Below are positions 20,512-27,984 of a stretch of DNA of 64,000 bases, one piece after another (the first letter of the stretch is position 1; each line of letters opens with the position of its first letter). Under the pieces are notes generated by a model. The model saw only the letters and a program-made list of their open reading frames with translations. It was not told where the DNA came from and ran no database searches. This DNA is from SIG701 sp045539595 (GTDB taxonomy: Bacteria > Bacillota > Clostridia > Oscillospirales > CAG-272): positions 62,001 to 126,000 of the forward strand of contig JAZQFQ010000058.1 in the NCBI GenBank assembly GCA_045539595.1. Direction: 5' to 3'. The position numbers and the translations under genes are program-made.

Positions 20512-21249
20512 TCAAATTTTTGTTTCGATTTTTTCTTTCAGACGGCGGATGATCTTCTTTTCCAGCCGGGAAATGTAAGATTGGGAGATGCCCAGCATAT
20601 CCGCCACGTCCTTTTGGGTGCGCTCCGGGCCCCCGCCGAAGCCGTACCGCATTTCGATAATCATCCGCTCCCGCGGCTCCAGCTCCGCGATGGCGCACCG
20701 GATAGTCTTCTCGTCCTCACTGCGCTCGATGTCCCGGCTGACGGAGTCCTCGTCCGTTCCGATCACGTCGGAGAGCAGCAGTTCGTTTCCGTCCCAATCC
20801 GTATTCAGCGGCTCATCGATGGACACCTCCCCCCGCAATACCGACGTTTTCCGGATGAACATCAATATCTCGTTCTCGATACAGCGGGAGGCGTAGGTGG
20901 CCAGTTTGATATTCTTCTCCGCCCGATAGGTGCGGATGGCCTTGATCAGGCCAATCGTGCCGATGGAGATCAGATCCTCCAGGCCGATCCCCGTGTTCTC
21001 AAATTTACGGGCGATATACACCACCAGGCGGAGATTGTGCTCAATCAGCACGGATACCGCCGCCTCATCCGTGCTCAGGCGGGCAATAGCCGCCGCTTCT
21101 TCCTCGGCGGATAAGGGCGGCGGCAGCACGTCCGCCCCGTTGATATAGAAATTCCCGTTCTGCCCGGCGGCGTAGTACGCCATCATCATGCGCCCGATCC
21201 ATGCACGCACGATATTCCGCAAGTCAAGCAATTTTCCCGAAATGATCAT
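20512..21249 (-). CDS. sigE: Sporulation sigma factor SigE precursor
   Basis: Mother-cell sigma factor made as pro-SigE. The 245-residue protein starts at ATG 21249, which has GGAGGAG upstream; an earlier ATG (21273) has no such site. The first ~30 residues form the hydrophobic/basic pro-segment, followed by the signature YINGADVLPPPLSAEEE, region 2 (LEDLISIGTIGLIKA, LATYASRCIENEILMF) and region 4 with an SQSYISRLEKKIIRRLK helix. The directly upstream spoIIGA encodes its processing protease, so this is the spoIIG operon. Confidence 0.95.
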   Translation of the reverse strand: MIISGKLLDLRNIVRAWIGRMMMAYYAAGQNGNFYINGADVLPPPLSAEEEAAAIARLSTDEAAVSVLIEHNLRLVVYIARKFENTGIGLEDLISIGTIGLIKAIRTYRAEKNIKLATYASRCIENEILMFIRKTSVLRGEVSIDEPLNTDWDGNELLLSDVIGTDEDSVSRDIERSEDEKTIRCAIAELEPRERMIIEMRYGFGGGPERTQKDVADMLGISQSYISRLEKKIIRRLKEKIETKI

Positions 21250-21275
21250 TCCCTGCTCCTCCGATTCGCTCATAA

Positions 21276-22094
21276 TTATAATAAGGATGCGGGCAAAAGA
21301 ACCCCGCATCCGCCATAGCCGTCCCCCGCCTCCCGATCCACGCAGATGACCGCACTGCGGCACACCGATGTTTTGCCTCGCCGTATATGTACTTCCCGGC
21401 ATAAGAATCCGTACAGAATCCGTGTGCCGTCCGCCCCGCGCATGGGCACGGCGCGCACGCCGGGCGACAGCCCGATGCCATCGGTCACTTTTCCCGCGAA
21501 CTTTCCATCCACCTCGCCGGCGGCAAAGGTACGGGCGTCGGACGCGCGGATCAGTATCACGGGCAAGGCACTGATGGGATCCCTGAGCAGATTGCCGCTG
21601 TCGATCAGCGCCCGCCCCGTATACTCGTTCTCCCCATAGGAGAACGATATCTCCGCATATCCCCGCCCGCCGCGGCGGGAAAGAAGACGGACAAACAGCA
21701 CCGCGGCGGCAATGGCCATGGGGAAATCCGCTCCGGCGGTATCGGGTGCCGCCCCGTGGAACAGTCCGCTGAACACCGTCATAAATCCGCCGAGGAGGGC
21801 GCCGATCCCCCACACGGAGAACACAGTGCGGATAAATCCACCCATGCCGCCGCACCGGCCAAAGGCGATCCACCCCATGGCGCAGGACACAAGAAAGGCA
21901 ATACCGGCACCGAGGATGCCCTGCCATGTCAGGGCCGTGGCCAGCACGCCGTAGACGCCGCCCAAAACCGCGCCGGCCAGCATCCGCTTCGTCTTCGCCG
22001 GCATAGCCAACAGGCGGGCGGCGGCGAAGAGGGACAGATAATCCATACTGAAATTGATCAGGAACAACACATCCGCATACAGTACCGTCTCCAT
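21276..22094 (-). CDS. spoIIGA: Sigma-E processing peptidase SpoIIGA
   Basis: Septum-localised aspartic protease that removes the pro-segment of SigE after a signal from the forespore. The 272-residue protein has five N-terminal membrane segments (about residues 1-140) and a cytosolic domain with the catalytic motif ALIDSGNLL, Asp165, in the retropepsin-like fold that acts as a dimer. Typical start METVLYADVLFLINFSMDY. It precedes sigE by 26 bases. The gene implies the organism belongs to an endospore-forming lineage. Confidence 0.95.
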   Translation of the reverse strand: METVLYADVLFLINFSMDYLSLFAAARLLAMPAKTKRMLAGAVLGGVYGVLATALTWQGILGAGIAFLVSCAMGWIAFGRCGGMGGFIRTVFSVWGIGALLGGFMTVFSGLFHGAAPDTAGADFPMAIAAAVLFVRLLSRRGGRGYAEISFSYGENEYTGRALIDSGNLLRDPISALPVILIRASDARTFAAGEVDGKFAGKVTDGIGLSPGVRAVPMRGADGTRILYGFLCREVHIRRGKTSVCRSAVICVDREAGDGYGGCGVLLPASLL

Positions 22095-22118
22095 ACATCC
22101 CCTCCTCGCTTATGTGTC

Positions 22119-22152
22119 ATTATATCGCTTCGGCGGTGAAAAACCTGTCGCA
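22119..22152 (-). promoter_or_regulatory. Candidate spoIIG promoter with a Spo0A-box-like site
   Basis: A TATAAT -10 box lies at 22119-22124 on the minus strand. No -35 is seen at 17 bp, but at about 22 bp spacing lies TGCGAC, overlapping CCTGTCGCA (22144-22152, plus strand), which matches the 0A box TTTGTCGAA at six of nine positions. In B. subtilis the spoIIG promoter has exactly such wide spacing and needs Spo0A-P; applying that here is inference. Confidence 0.4.
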
Positions 22153-22182
22153 TCCGTGGGGGAGATTTTGTTGATTTGCCGC

Positions 22183-22215
22183 AAAAAAAGATGCCGCACA
22201 GGGTGCGGCATCTTT
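22183..22215 (-). terminator. Terminator of trmB
   Basis: Twelve-base perfect stem (AAAGATGCCGCA and complement, loop of 5) with a T run on the minus strand, 17 bases after the trmB stop. Confidence 0.9.
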
Positions 22216-22231
22216 CATCGTATATGTATAT

Positions 22232-22969
22232 TTATTTCCGGATAACGGCTTCGAGACAGTTGATCTTCACGCCTTTGGCGGTGAAGTTCCGCTCGTATTC
22301 CGTCATGATGTTGGTCTCTGCACGCTCTGACGCGTGGAGATCCCGGGTGAGAAACGTAATCTCAAACGGAGACGCGCTCACGGTTTCCACCGAGTACTCA
22401 AACAGCCCCACGTTGTCCGTTTTGAAGCAGAACCGGCCGCCATCCCGGAGAAGTTTCTCATAGATGGCAAGAAAGGCCGGCGCGGTCAGGCGGCGATCCT
22501 CGTAACCGCTTTTGGGCCACGGGTCGCTGAAATTGGCATAGATCACATCGAAGGTATTCTCGCCGAACATCTCGGGCAGCATTTTGGCATCTCCGGACAG
22601 AAACCGGACATTGCCCCGCTGAGCCAGGGGGATATCCCAGCTTTCCCCGTCGGCGTACAGCATCCCGTCGGGGGTCAGCCATCCGCCGTGGGGGCCGAGA
22701 CCGCCCAACTCCCGGCTGGCGGCATACTTCTCCACCGCCACCACCAGCACGTCATCCACTTTCTCCATGGCGAAGTAGTTGTAATCCGGGGCAGCCACGG
22801 ACAACTGCTTGACAAAGTCGCCTTTTCCGCAGCCGATCTCCAGGCAAAGGGGAGCGTCTTTCTCAAAAACAGAGCGGGGATTTTCCCGAAGAATGGCGGG
22901 ATTTGTACAAATCAGGGCAGAGAGGGCGGCAAGTCTTTCACTGCCGTGCTTTTTTTTTCGCATTCTCAT
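22232..22969 (-). CDS. trmB: tRNA (guanine-N7-)-methyltransferase
   Basis: Methylates G46 in the tRNA variable loop. The 245-residue protein has LEIGCGKGDFVKQL (SAM site), the VRFLSGDA strand, YANFSDPWPKSGYEDRRLT (catalytic and tRNA-binding) and the C-terminal TEYERNFTAKGVKI, all TrmB-specific. Unusually, about 30 residues (roughly 85-117, GPHGGWLTPDGMLYADGESW region) are inserted between the second helix and the GDA strand, where most family members have only a short turn. Monocistronic. Confidence 0.93.
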   Translation of the reverse strand: MRMRKKKHGSERLAALSALICTNPAILRENPRSVFEKDAPLCLEIGCGKGDFVKQLSVAAPDYNYFAMEKVDDVLVVAVEKYAASRELGGLGPHGGWLTPDGMLYADGESWDIPLAQRGNVRFLSGDAKMLPEMFGENTFDVIYANFSDPWPKSGYEDRRLTAPAFLAIYEKLLRDGGRFCFKTDNVGLFEYSVETVSASPFEITFLTRDLHASERAETNIMTEYERNFTAKGVKINCLEAVIRK

Positions 22970-22970
22970 A

Positions 22971-22999
22971 TTGATATTTTCATCCTTATTTGGTAAAAT
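22971..22999 (+). promoter_or_regulatory. Promoter toward the DUF1700/DUF4097 operon
   Basis: Plus-strand TTGATA (22971-22976) and TAAAAT (22994-22999), spacer 17 bp. It would start transcription just before the folded element at 23019-23081. A weaker minus-strand pair (TGGATT/TACAAT near 23088-23112) could serve trmB. Confidence 0.55.
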
Positions 23000-23018
23000 A
23001 ATATATCATACTGTGTCC

Positions 23019-23081
23019 ATGTGCCGGAACAAATACCGGATCGGTACGTCCAAAGGACAGGCATTCGCCCTATCGGCACAT
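23019..23081. other. Nested inverted repeat able to fold as a four-way junction
   Basis: An outer 8-bp stem ATGTGCCG/CGGCACAT encloses three consecutive small hairpins: TACCG-GAT-CGGTA, GTCC-AAA-GGAC and AGGC-ATTC-GCC(C)T. It lies in the 176-base divergent gap between trmB and the DUF1700 gene and could be an RNA leader of either transcript. It is not a tRNA: too short, no T-loop, no CCA. No known riboswitch was recognised. Confidence 0.5.
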
Positions 23082-23145
23082 AGAATTGTATCATATAATT
23101 TGAGAAAAATCCATACCTTCTTGATGAAATGAGGTGATTCGCAGC

Positions 23146-24009
23146 GTGAAAAAGGATGATTTTCTTCAATTATTGCATGATGAACTGATCCGTCACGGGG
23201 CCACGGCGGAAGTGGCCGACCACCATGTGCGCGTGATTGCGCAGACATTCACCCCGGAGGACATGGCACGGATTGAACGTATAGAGAACCCGGACGAGGT
23301 ATCCCGCCTGGCCCAGGCCATCGTTATGATAAAAGCCAAGCCGGCGGAAAAATCCGCCCCCGCCGGAGAGCCCCGCGAAACCGTATCCGCCGAGGCTGTG
23401 CCCTCACCGGAATCTCCAGAGGTGCAATCGGACATTCCGCAGGATGACGACAGCGATATGAAGGTGTACACCGGGGAGCCGGTAGTGGCACCCTCTCCCC
23501 GACGGACATCCGCTGTGGCGGACGAGGATGCATTTTACGAAGATATGATCCGCGACGATGAGGAGGACGGCTTTGTCCATGCCGTCACACCGCGCGGCAA
23601 GCAGACCTTCTGGATCATTTTTGCCTGTTCTCTTCCTTTGATACTGGTTTTCCTTGTGCTGTACTTCAGTTTGTTCGCCGCTATGTTCACGGCTTTGTGT
23701 TCGCTGATTATCCTGCTGGTGGCAGGGCTGATCGGTGGGGTGGCCATTGGTGCCGCCATTTCCTTCATCTGCATCGCCTACGGCATCACTCAGCTGATCA
23801 CCGTGGCATCCGCCGCTCCCGGTCTGTATGAGATCGGTCTGGGCATCTCCGTGGCGGGGATTGTTATGCTGGGCGGCATCCTTGTATACAATATGGCGAT
23901 CCGACTGGTTCCGCTGCTTATGCGGCTGCTGGGCTCTCTCTTCCATTTCTGCACCGGAAAGCTGAAGAATCTGTTCCGTCGGGCAAAGGAGGCGTGCTAC
24001 ACACTGTGA
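23146..24009 (+). CDS. DUF1700/HAAS-type membrane protein
   Basis: Likely an envelope-stress or signalling membrane protein of the HAAS-domain group, often paired with PadR regulators or DUF4097 proteins. The 287-residue protein has an N-terminal helical domain (KKDDFLQLLHDELIRHG), an acidic, Pro-rich linker (about 60-140), and four membrane segments beginning near residue 150, with the family-like YEIGLGISVAGIVMLGGILVYN. GTG 23146 was chosen because GAGGTGA lies eight bases upstream and overlaps the alternative GTG at 23134. The stop overlaps the next start. Confidence 0.7.
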   Translation: MKKDDFLQLLHDELIRHGATAEVADHHVRVIAQTFTPEDMARIERIENPDEVSRLAQAIVMIKAKPAEKSAPAGEPRETVSAEAVPSPESPEVQSDIPQDDDSDMKVYTGEPVVAPSPRRTSAVADEDAFYEDMIRDDEEDGFVHAVTPRGKQTFWIIFACSLPLILVFLVLYFSLFAAMFTALCSLIILLVAGLIGGVAIGAAISFICIAYGITQLITVASAAPGLYEIGLGISVAGIVMLGGILVYNMAIRLVPLLMRLLGSLFHFCTGKLKNLFRRAKEACYTL

Positions 24010-24908
24010 AACCTACATCTATTATTTTTCTCGTCGTCTCCGTTTTGCTGATCATCGGCGGCGTCATCGCCTGTACCGTAGCCAAGGATATTGCGGTTAC
24101 GGACGGCTATACTCTGTTCCACGATGCGGAAGGCGGCGGCACCTATGTCCGCCATGATTTCAAGTCATCGGACGTGAACAAGATTGAATTGGTGGTTACC
24201 GACGCCGAGATCCACATCTACGGCGGTGCGGAGGAATCCTATATCGAATTTTTCAATTTCCGGGACGGTCTGTACACGCTGGCCACATCCGGCAACACCA
24301 TTTCCCTGGATGAAATCCCGAATCTGAAATCCCTTCTTTCGTTCAAGGGCGGATTCAGTTTTTCGGGCATGCGCTATTTCCTCCGTTTCGGCAACACGCA
24401 GCTTGGGCCCAAAAAGGTCAACATATATATCGGCGCCGACTCGGCGCTGAAGGTGATCTCCCTGTCTGCTGACAACGGCACGGTCTACGCGGAGAAGGTG
24501 GGCGTTCAGCTGGATCTGCAGATCACGGCAGATCGCTCCGTCACCCTGGTGGGCAATGACATCCGCACAGCCAGCGCGCTGACGATCGATGCCCCTTCCA
24601 TTTCTCTCGACATGGAAGACTGCAGTCTGAACGAACTCTCCCTCAAGGGAACTCGCTGTGATGCCGACCTGGACCGCTTCTATTTCACGAATCTGAACAC
24701 GGAGATCGCCACCGGCACACTGGACATCCAGGTTCCCTTCTCGGTGGAAAATTACAGCATGGATATCCGCGGCTCCGGCGGAAGCTGCACACTGAACGGA
24801 GAAAAACTGGCCCTTCCCTATGCGGCGGAATCCACCGTCGGTGCCCATCCGGGCAAGATTACCATTTCCGCGGGAAACGCCAATGTCTCACTGACTATCA
24901 CGGAATAA
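24006..24908 (+). CDS. DUF4097-like beta-strand envelope protein
   Basis: A 300-residue protein with one N-terminal membrane anchor (SIIFLVVSVLLIIGGVIACTVA) followed by repeated beta-strand segments of the adhesin-like type (KKVNIYIGADSALKVISLS, TASALTIDAPSISLDM), as in DUF4097 proteins. It is presumably exposed outside the membrane. It overlaps the preceding DUF1700 gene (GTGA), a common pair in Clostridia. The start is uncertain: GTG 24006 gives a 13-base spacing to AAGGAGG, GTG 23994 only one base. Function unknown. Confidence 0.65.
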   Translation: MKPTSIIFLVVSVLLIIGGVIACTVAKDIAVTDGYTLFHDAEGGGTYVRHDFKSSDVNKIELVVTDAEIHIYGGAEESYIEFFNFRDGLYTLATSGNTISLDEIPNLKSLLSFKGGFSFSGMRYFLRFGNTQLGPKKVNIYIGADSALKVISLSADNGTVYAEKVGVQLDLQITADRSVTLVGNDIRTASALTIDAPSISLDMEDCSLNELSLKGTRCDADLDRFYFTNLNTEIATGTLDIQVPFSVENYSMDIRGSGGSCTLNGEKLALPYAAESTVGAHPGKITISAGNANVSLTITE

Positions 24909-24931
24909 ACGATCCACGAAAGGAATAAAAA

Positions 24932-25192
24932 ATGAATCATACCTACAAAACAAAAGGAACCTGCTCCTCTCAGATCAATTTGGATCTGGAGAACGGAATC
25001 GTAAAAAATGTACAGTTCACCGGCGGATGCAATGGAAATCTGAAAGCCATTGCCAAGCTGGTGGAGGGCATGGACGCACAGCGCGTGATTGATCTGCTGT
25101 CGGGCAACACCTGCGGCTTCAAATCCACGTCCTGCGGCGATCAGCTGGCCTGCGCTTTGAAGGAAGCACTGGCGGCGGAGTCCGCTTCCTGA
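24932..25192 (+). CDS. TSCPD domain protein (TIGR03905-like)
   Basis: The 86-residue protein matches the small TSCPD domain found at the C-terminus of some ribonucleotide reductases: YKTKGTCSSQINLDLENG, FTGGCNGNLKAIAKLVEG, and LSGNTCGFKSTSCGDQLA. Conserved cysteines at the two ends suggest metal or iron-sulfur binding. Stand-alone copies are widespread in Clostridia but without assigned role. Ribosome binding site AAGGA is close, and a terminator follows, so it ends the plus-strand operon begun by the DUF1700 gene. Confidence 0.88.
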   Translation: MNHTYKTKGTCSSQINLDLENGIVKNVQFTGGCNGNLKAIAKLVEGMDAQRVIDLLSGNTCGFKSTSCGDQLACALKEALAAESAS

Positions 25193-25211
25193 ATTGGAAT
25201 ACACTTTGACA

Positions 25212-25242
25212 AAATCACCTGTGCCGGGCACAGGTGATTTTT
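25212..25242 (+). terminator. Terminator after the TSCPD gene
   Basis: Thirteen-base perfect stem (AAATCACCTGTGC and complement, loop CGG) followed by T-rich sequence, 20 bases after the stop. The remaining gap to 25402 holds a TATAAT at 25349-25354 without a good -35. Confidence 0.9.
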
Positions 25243-25402
25243 GTTGTTGGTCCCTACACAGGAATATTTATACAATATCGTAAACAATTCCGGCCTATCT
25301 TTTTAAAATTATTCATACACAGTTCATGCTTCCCCCGGGGAAATCCTGTATAATAGGATTATGACATTTTTCCGCAAAATCTGCGGTTTGCCGGAGGCCA
25401 AC

Positions 25403-26983
25403 ATGGTTCTCAAACGATTTATCAGTACAGCGATTGCCACTGCACTCCTGATCTCATCGGCGGCCTATCCCGTGTCCGCCGATACGCCATCCTCTCCCCC
25501 CGACAAAATTACCCCCGTTTCTTTTACCGACACGGCCGGACACTGGGCCAAGGATGCCATCGACCGATGGGCGTCTCTGGGCGTGGTTGTGGGGGAAAAC
25601 GGGCTGTTCCGTCCCGACGATCCGCTGACCCGGGCAGAAATAGCGGTGATCCTTCAACGCATCATGCGCTACAAGACCGCCTCCCCGGATTATTTTATGG
25701 ATCTGCGGGAGGATTGGTACATCGATGCCATCCAGAAACTGCGGGCGGCGGGTGTAATGCGTGGCGATGAGAACAACTGCGCCGCTCCCAATGCCACGAT
25801 CACCCGGGAAGAGGCGATCACGCTGATCGCTCGGGCCTTTGATATTTCCGCCGCCAACGGCGAATTGTCCTTCACCGATGCGGAAGATATCGCCCCCTGG
25901 GCCAAGGGATATGTGACCGCCATGACCGAGGCGGGCTATGTGCGCGGCAGTGACAACAACTGCTTCTTACCCCGCGTTCCGCTGACCCGGGCGGAAGCGG
26001 TCACCATCTTCAACAACATGATCACTGCCTGCTTTTACGAAAGCGGCGAATACGACTACCGTCCCTTTGAAGGGCTGGCCGATTTTGTCATCATCGCCGC
26101 CGACAATGTGACGGTGCTCAACTTCGACATTGGCGGCAACATCATCCTGACAGAAGGGGTCAATCCCGAGACGATCCGGTTGAAAACCGTACAGCATTAC
26201 GGGGAGATCCGGCAGTACACCCCCATAGGATTCACCCGCCATCTGAAGGTGGCGTCCTATGTAGTCCCCGTGAACGAGCATCTGCCCGTCTGCTCCTGGG
26301 ATCCGTCCCTGTTCGTGAAGAATGACAAAGGCATCATGACCTACGCGGATGATTCGGTCACCACCTATTTCGGGGTGGACGTGTCCTCCTGGCAGGGGAA
26401 CATCGACTGGCACAAGCTGAAGGCACAGGGCGTATACTTTGCATTCATCCGCGTGGGTTACCGCGGTTACGAAAGCGGTGTGATCAATCTGGACACCAAA
26501 TTTGAAGAATACATCCGCGGCGCGCTGGATGCGGGCATCAAGGTGGGTGTGTACTTCTTCTCCCAGGCGCTGGATGCAGACGAGGCCCATGAGGAAGCCC
26601 GTTTTGTTCTGGACAAGATCCGGGGATATGACATCACCTTCCCCGTGGTCTTTGACTGGGAAACCATCGGCAGCGAAACAGCCCGCACCAACAACATCAA
26701 AACCGAAAAACTGTGCGAGGCGGCCAACGTATTCTGCAACACCGTAGCCGAGGCGGGATACATCCCCATGGTATACTGCAACCAGAATGTATCCCTGCTC
26801 TACTATGAGCTGAGCCGGATCCAGGCCTTTGATTTCTGGTACGCGGAGTACAAGGATCAGCCCACCTTCTACTACGATTTCGACATCTGGCAGTACGGAA
26901 GCACCGCCAAGCTTGACGGCGTGCCCGACGCGTTTATCGATGTGAATATCAGCTTCGTGGATTATTCCCAAAGAAAGCCGTAA
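25403..26983 (+). CDS. Secreted SLH-domain GH25 muramidase
   Basis: Cell-wall hydrolase that would cleave the N-acetylmuramyl-glucosamine bond while held on the wall by its SLH repeats. The 526-residue protein has a signal peptide (LKRFISTAIATALLISSAAYPVSA), three SLH repeats (about residues 40-220, each with a TRAE or TREE motif), a linker, and a C-terminal GH25 domain with GVDVSSWQGNIDW and FPVVFDWE carrying the catalytic acids. ATG 25403 is six bases after GGAGG; the earlier in-frame ATG at 25361 lacks a site. The gene stands alone. Confidence 0.93.
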   Translation: MVLKRFISTAIATALLISSAAYPVSADTPSSPPDKITPVSFTDTAGHWAKDAIDRWASLGVVVGENGLFRPDDPLTRAEIAVILQRIMRYKTASPDYFMDLREDWYIDAIQKLRAAGVMRGDENNCAAPNATITREEAITLIARAFDISAANGELSFTDAEDIAPWAKGYVTAMTEAGYVRGSDNNCFLPRVPLTRAEAVTIFNNMITACFYESGEYDYRPFEGLADFVIIAADNVTVLNFDIGGNIILTEGVNPETIRLKTVQHYGEIRQYTPIGFTRHLKVASYVVPVNEHLPVCSWDPSLFVKNDKGIMTYADDSVTTYFGVDVSSWQGNIDWHKLKAQGVYFAFIRVGYRGYESGVINLDTKFEEYIRGALDAGIKVGVYFFSQALDADEAHEEARFVLDKIRGYDITFPVVFDWETIGSETARTNNIKTEKLCEAANVFCNTVAEAGYIPMVYCNQNVSLLYYELSRIQAFDFWYAEYKDQPTFYYDFDIWQYGSTAKLDGVPDAFIDVNISFVDYSQRKP

Positions 26984-26989
26984 TAAGCA

Positions 26990-27036
26990 AAACCACCCGA
27001 CAGCGAAAAAAAGCTGCAGCGGGTGGTTTCTATTTT
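26990..27036. terminator. Bidirectional terminator between convergent genes
   Basis: Ten-base stem AAACCACCCG/CGGGTGGTTT, with a purine-rich 20-base loop that can pair internally (AGC/GCT). Sequence after it on the plus strand is T-rich; A-rich sequence before it serves the minus-strand gene ending at 27049. Confidence 0.75.
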
Positions 27037-27048
27037 TGCTTGGCAGGA

Positions 27049-27852
27049 TTACTGCAGCCGGAACACATCCCCCGGCTTTACACTGACGGTATCGCCGTTG
27101 ATAGTGAACCAAACCTCCAAAGCGGAGGGATTGTACACACGGGTACAGTCCGCATCCACCCGCAGCGAGCGCATGGCCTGCACATAATCCACGATCTGGA
27201 TATTGGTGGCATACCACGTGTCGGGGCGGTGGGCAGCTTTCTTTGCAAACTCCTCGATCCGGTCCCAATTGGAGTCGTTGTTGAACTCGAAGCTGTGTCC
27301 CCAGATGTAAAACAGCCGCATGATGCTGTACTTATCCGGCGCGTAAAACGCGTCCAGCTTATCCAGGATATCCCCTTTATGATGGCAAGTGGGATGCCAC
27401 TGCATGAAATCCTGGGGCAAGGTGAATCGGTGGGTGGCCACCGTTGTACGGGCATATTCCATGCCTGCGGCACGGCACAGGCGGATCACCCGGTCATCGT
27501 AATTCCCGAAAGGATAGGACATCCCCCGCACGATCGTGCCTGCCGCCCGCTCCAGAACGCGGCGATCCTCCGCGATTTCCGCAAGCACGGACACATCCGG
27601 CAGTTCCGTGGGGAACGGATGGGTGACCATATGACAGGAAACCTCATGTCCCGCGTAGATTTGGGGAATATCGGCCGCGGCCACTCTGCCCGGCTGATCC
27701 AGCTTGCCGGAATTCAAGTGAAACGTTCCCGCAATGCCGTTATCCCGAAAAATCTGCGCCAAGCGCACATCGGCCAGATTTCCGTCATCATAACTCATGG
27801 TGATGCAGTGGTGGCATCCGCCGGGAAACAGATTACAACGAATGGTATTCAT
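27049..27852 (-). CDS. Polysaccharide deacetylase family protein (NodB-like)
   Basis: Predicted metal-dependent deacetylase acting on N-acetylated glycans. The 267-residue protein has the NodB motif 1 SYDDGN (Asp22, Asp23) and metal histidines in CHMVTHPFP (His74, His78), then RGMSYPFGNYDD. There is no signal peptide, so it is probably cytoplasmic and may act on a small sugar, not peptidoglycan. The last 70 residues form a beta-rich extra domain. Divergent from the methyltransferase gene, with its own promoter. Confidence 0.85.
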   Translation of the reverse strand: MNTIRCNLFPGGCHHCITMSYDDGNLADVRLAQIFRDNGIAGTFHLNSGKLDQPGRVAAADIPQIYAGHEVSCHMVTHPFPTELPDVSVLAEIAEDRRVLERAAGTIVRGMSYPFGNYDDRVIRLCRAAGMEYARTTVATHRFTLPQDFMQWHPTCHHKGDILDKLDAFYAPDKYSIMRLFYIWGHSFEFNNDSNWDRIEEFAKKAAHRPDTWYATNIQIVDYVQAMRSLRVDADCTRVYNPSALEVWFTINGDTVSVKPGDVFRLQ

Positions 27853-27882
27853 GGTCCGCCTCGATTCTTTAGTGTTTGTTTC

Positions 27883-27911
27883 AGTGTATCACGCATTTCC
27901 TCCCTTTGCAA
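27883..27911 (-). promoter_or_regulatory. Promoter of the deacetylase gene
   Basis: Minus-strand TTGCAA (27906-27911) and TACACT (27883-27888), spacer 17 bp. Confidence 0.6.
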
Positions 27912-27926
27912 TACCCGGTGCACAAT

Positions 27927-27955
27927 TTGACATACGCAAAAAAATGCGGTATAAT
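27927..27955 (+). promoter_or_regulatory. Promoter of the 23S rRNA methyltransferase gene
   Basis: Consensus TTGACA (27927-27932) and TATAAT (27950-27955), spacer 17 bp. The spacer is itself an imperfect inverted repeat (ATACGCA...TGCGGTAT), a possible operator. Confidence 0.8.
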
Positions 27956-27984
27956 CGTATCATCAAGCACAGGGAGGACTTCCA

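Noticed and set aside
23019..23081. tRNA gene
   Set aside because: The cloverleaf-like pairing is only 63 bases, without T-loop, anticodon arm of 5 bp or CCA end.
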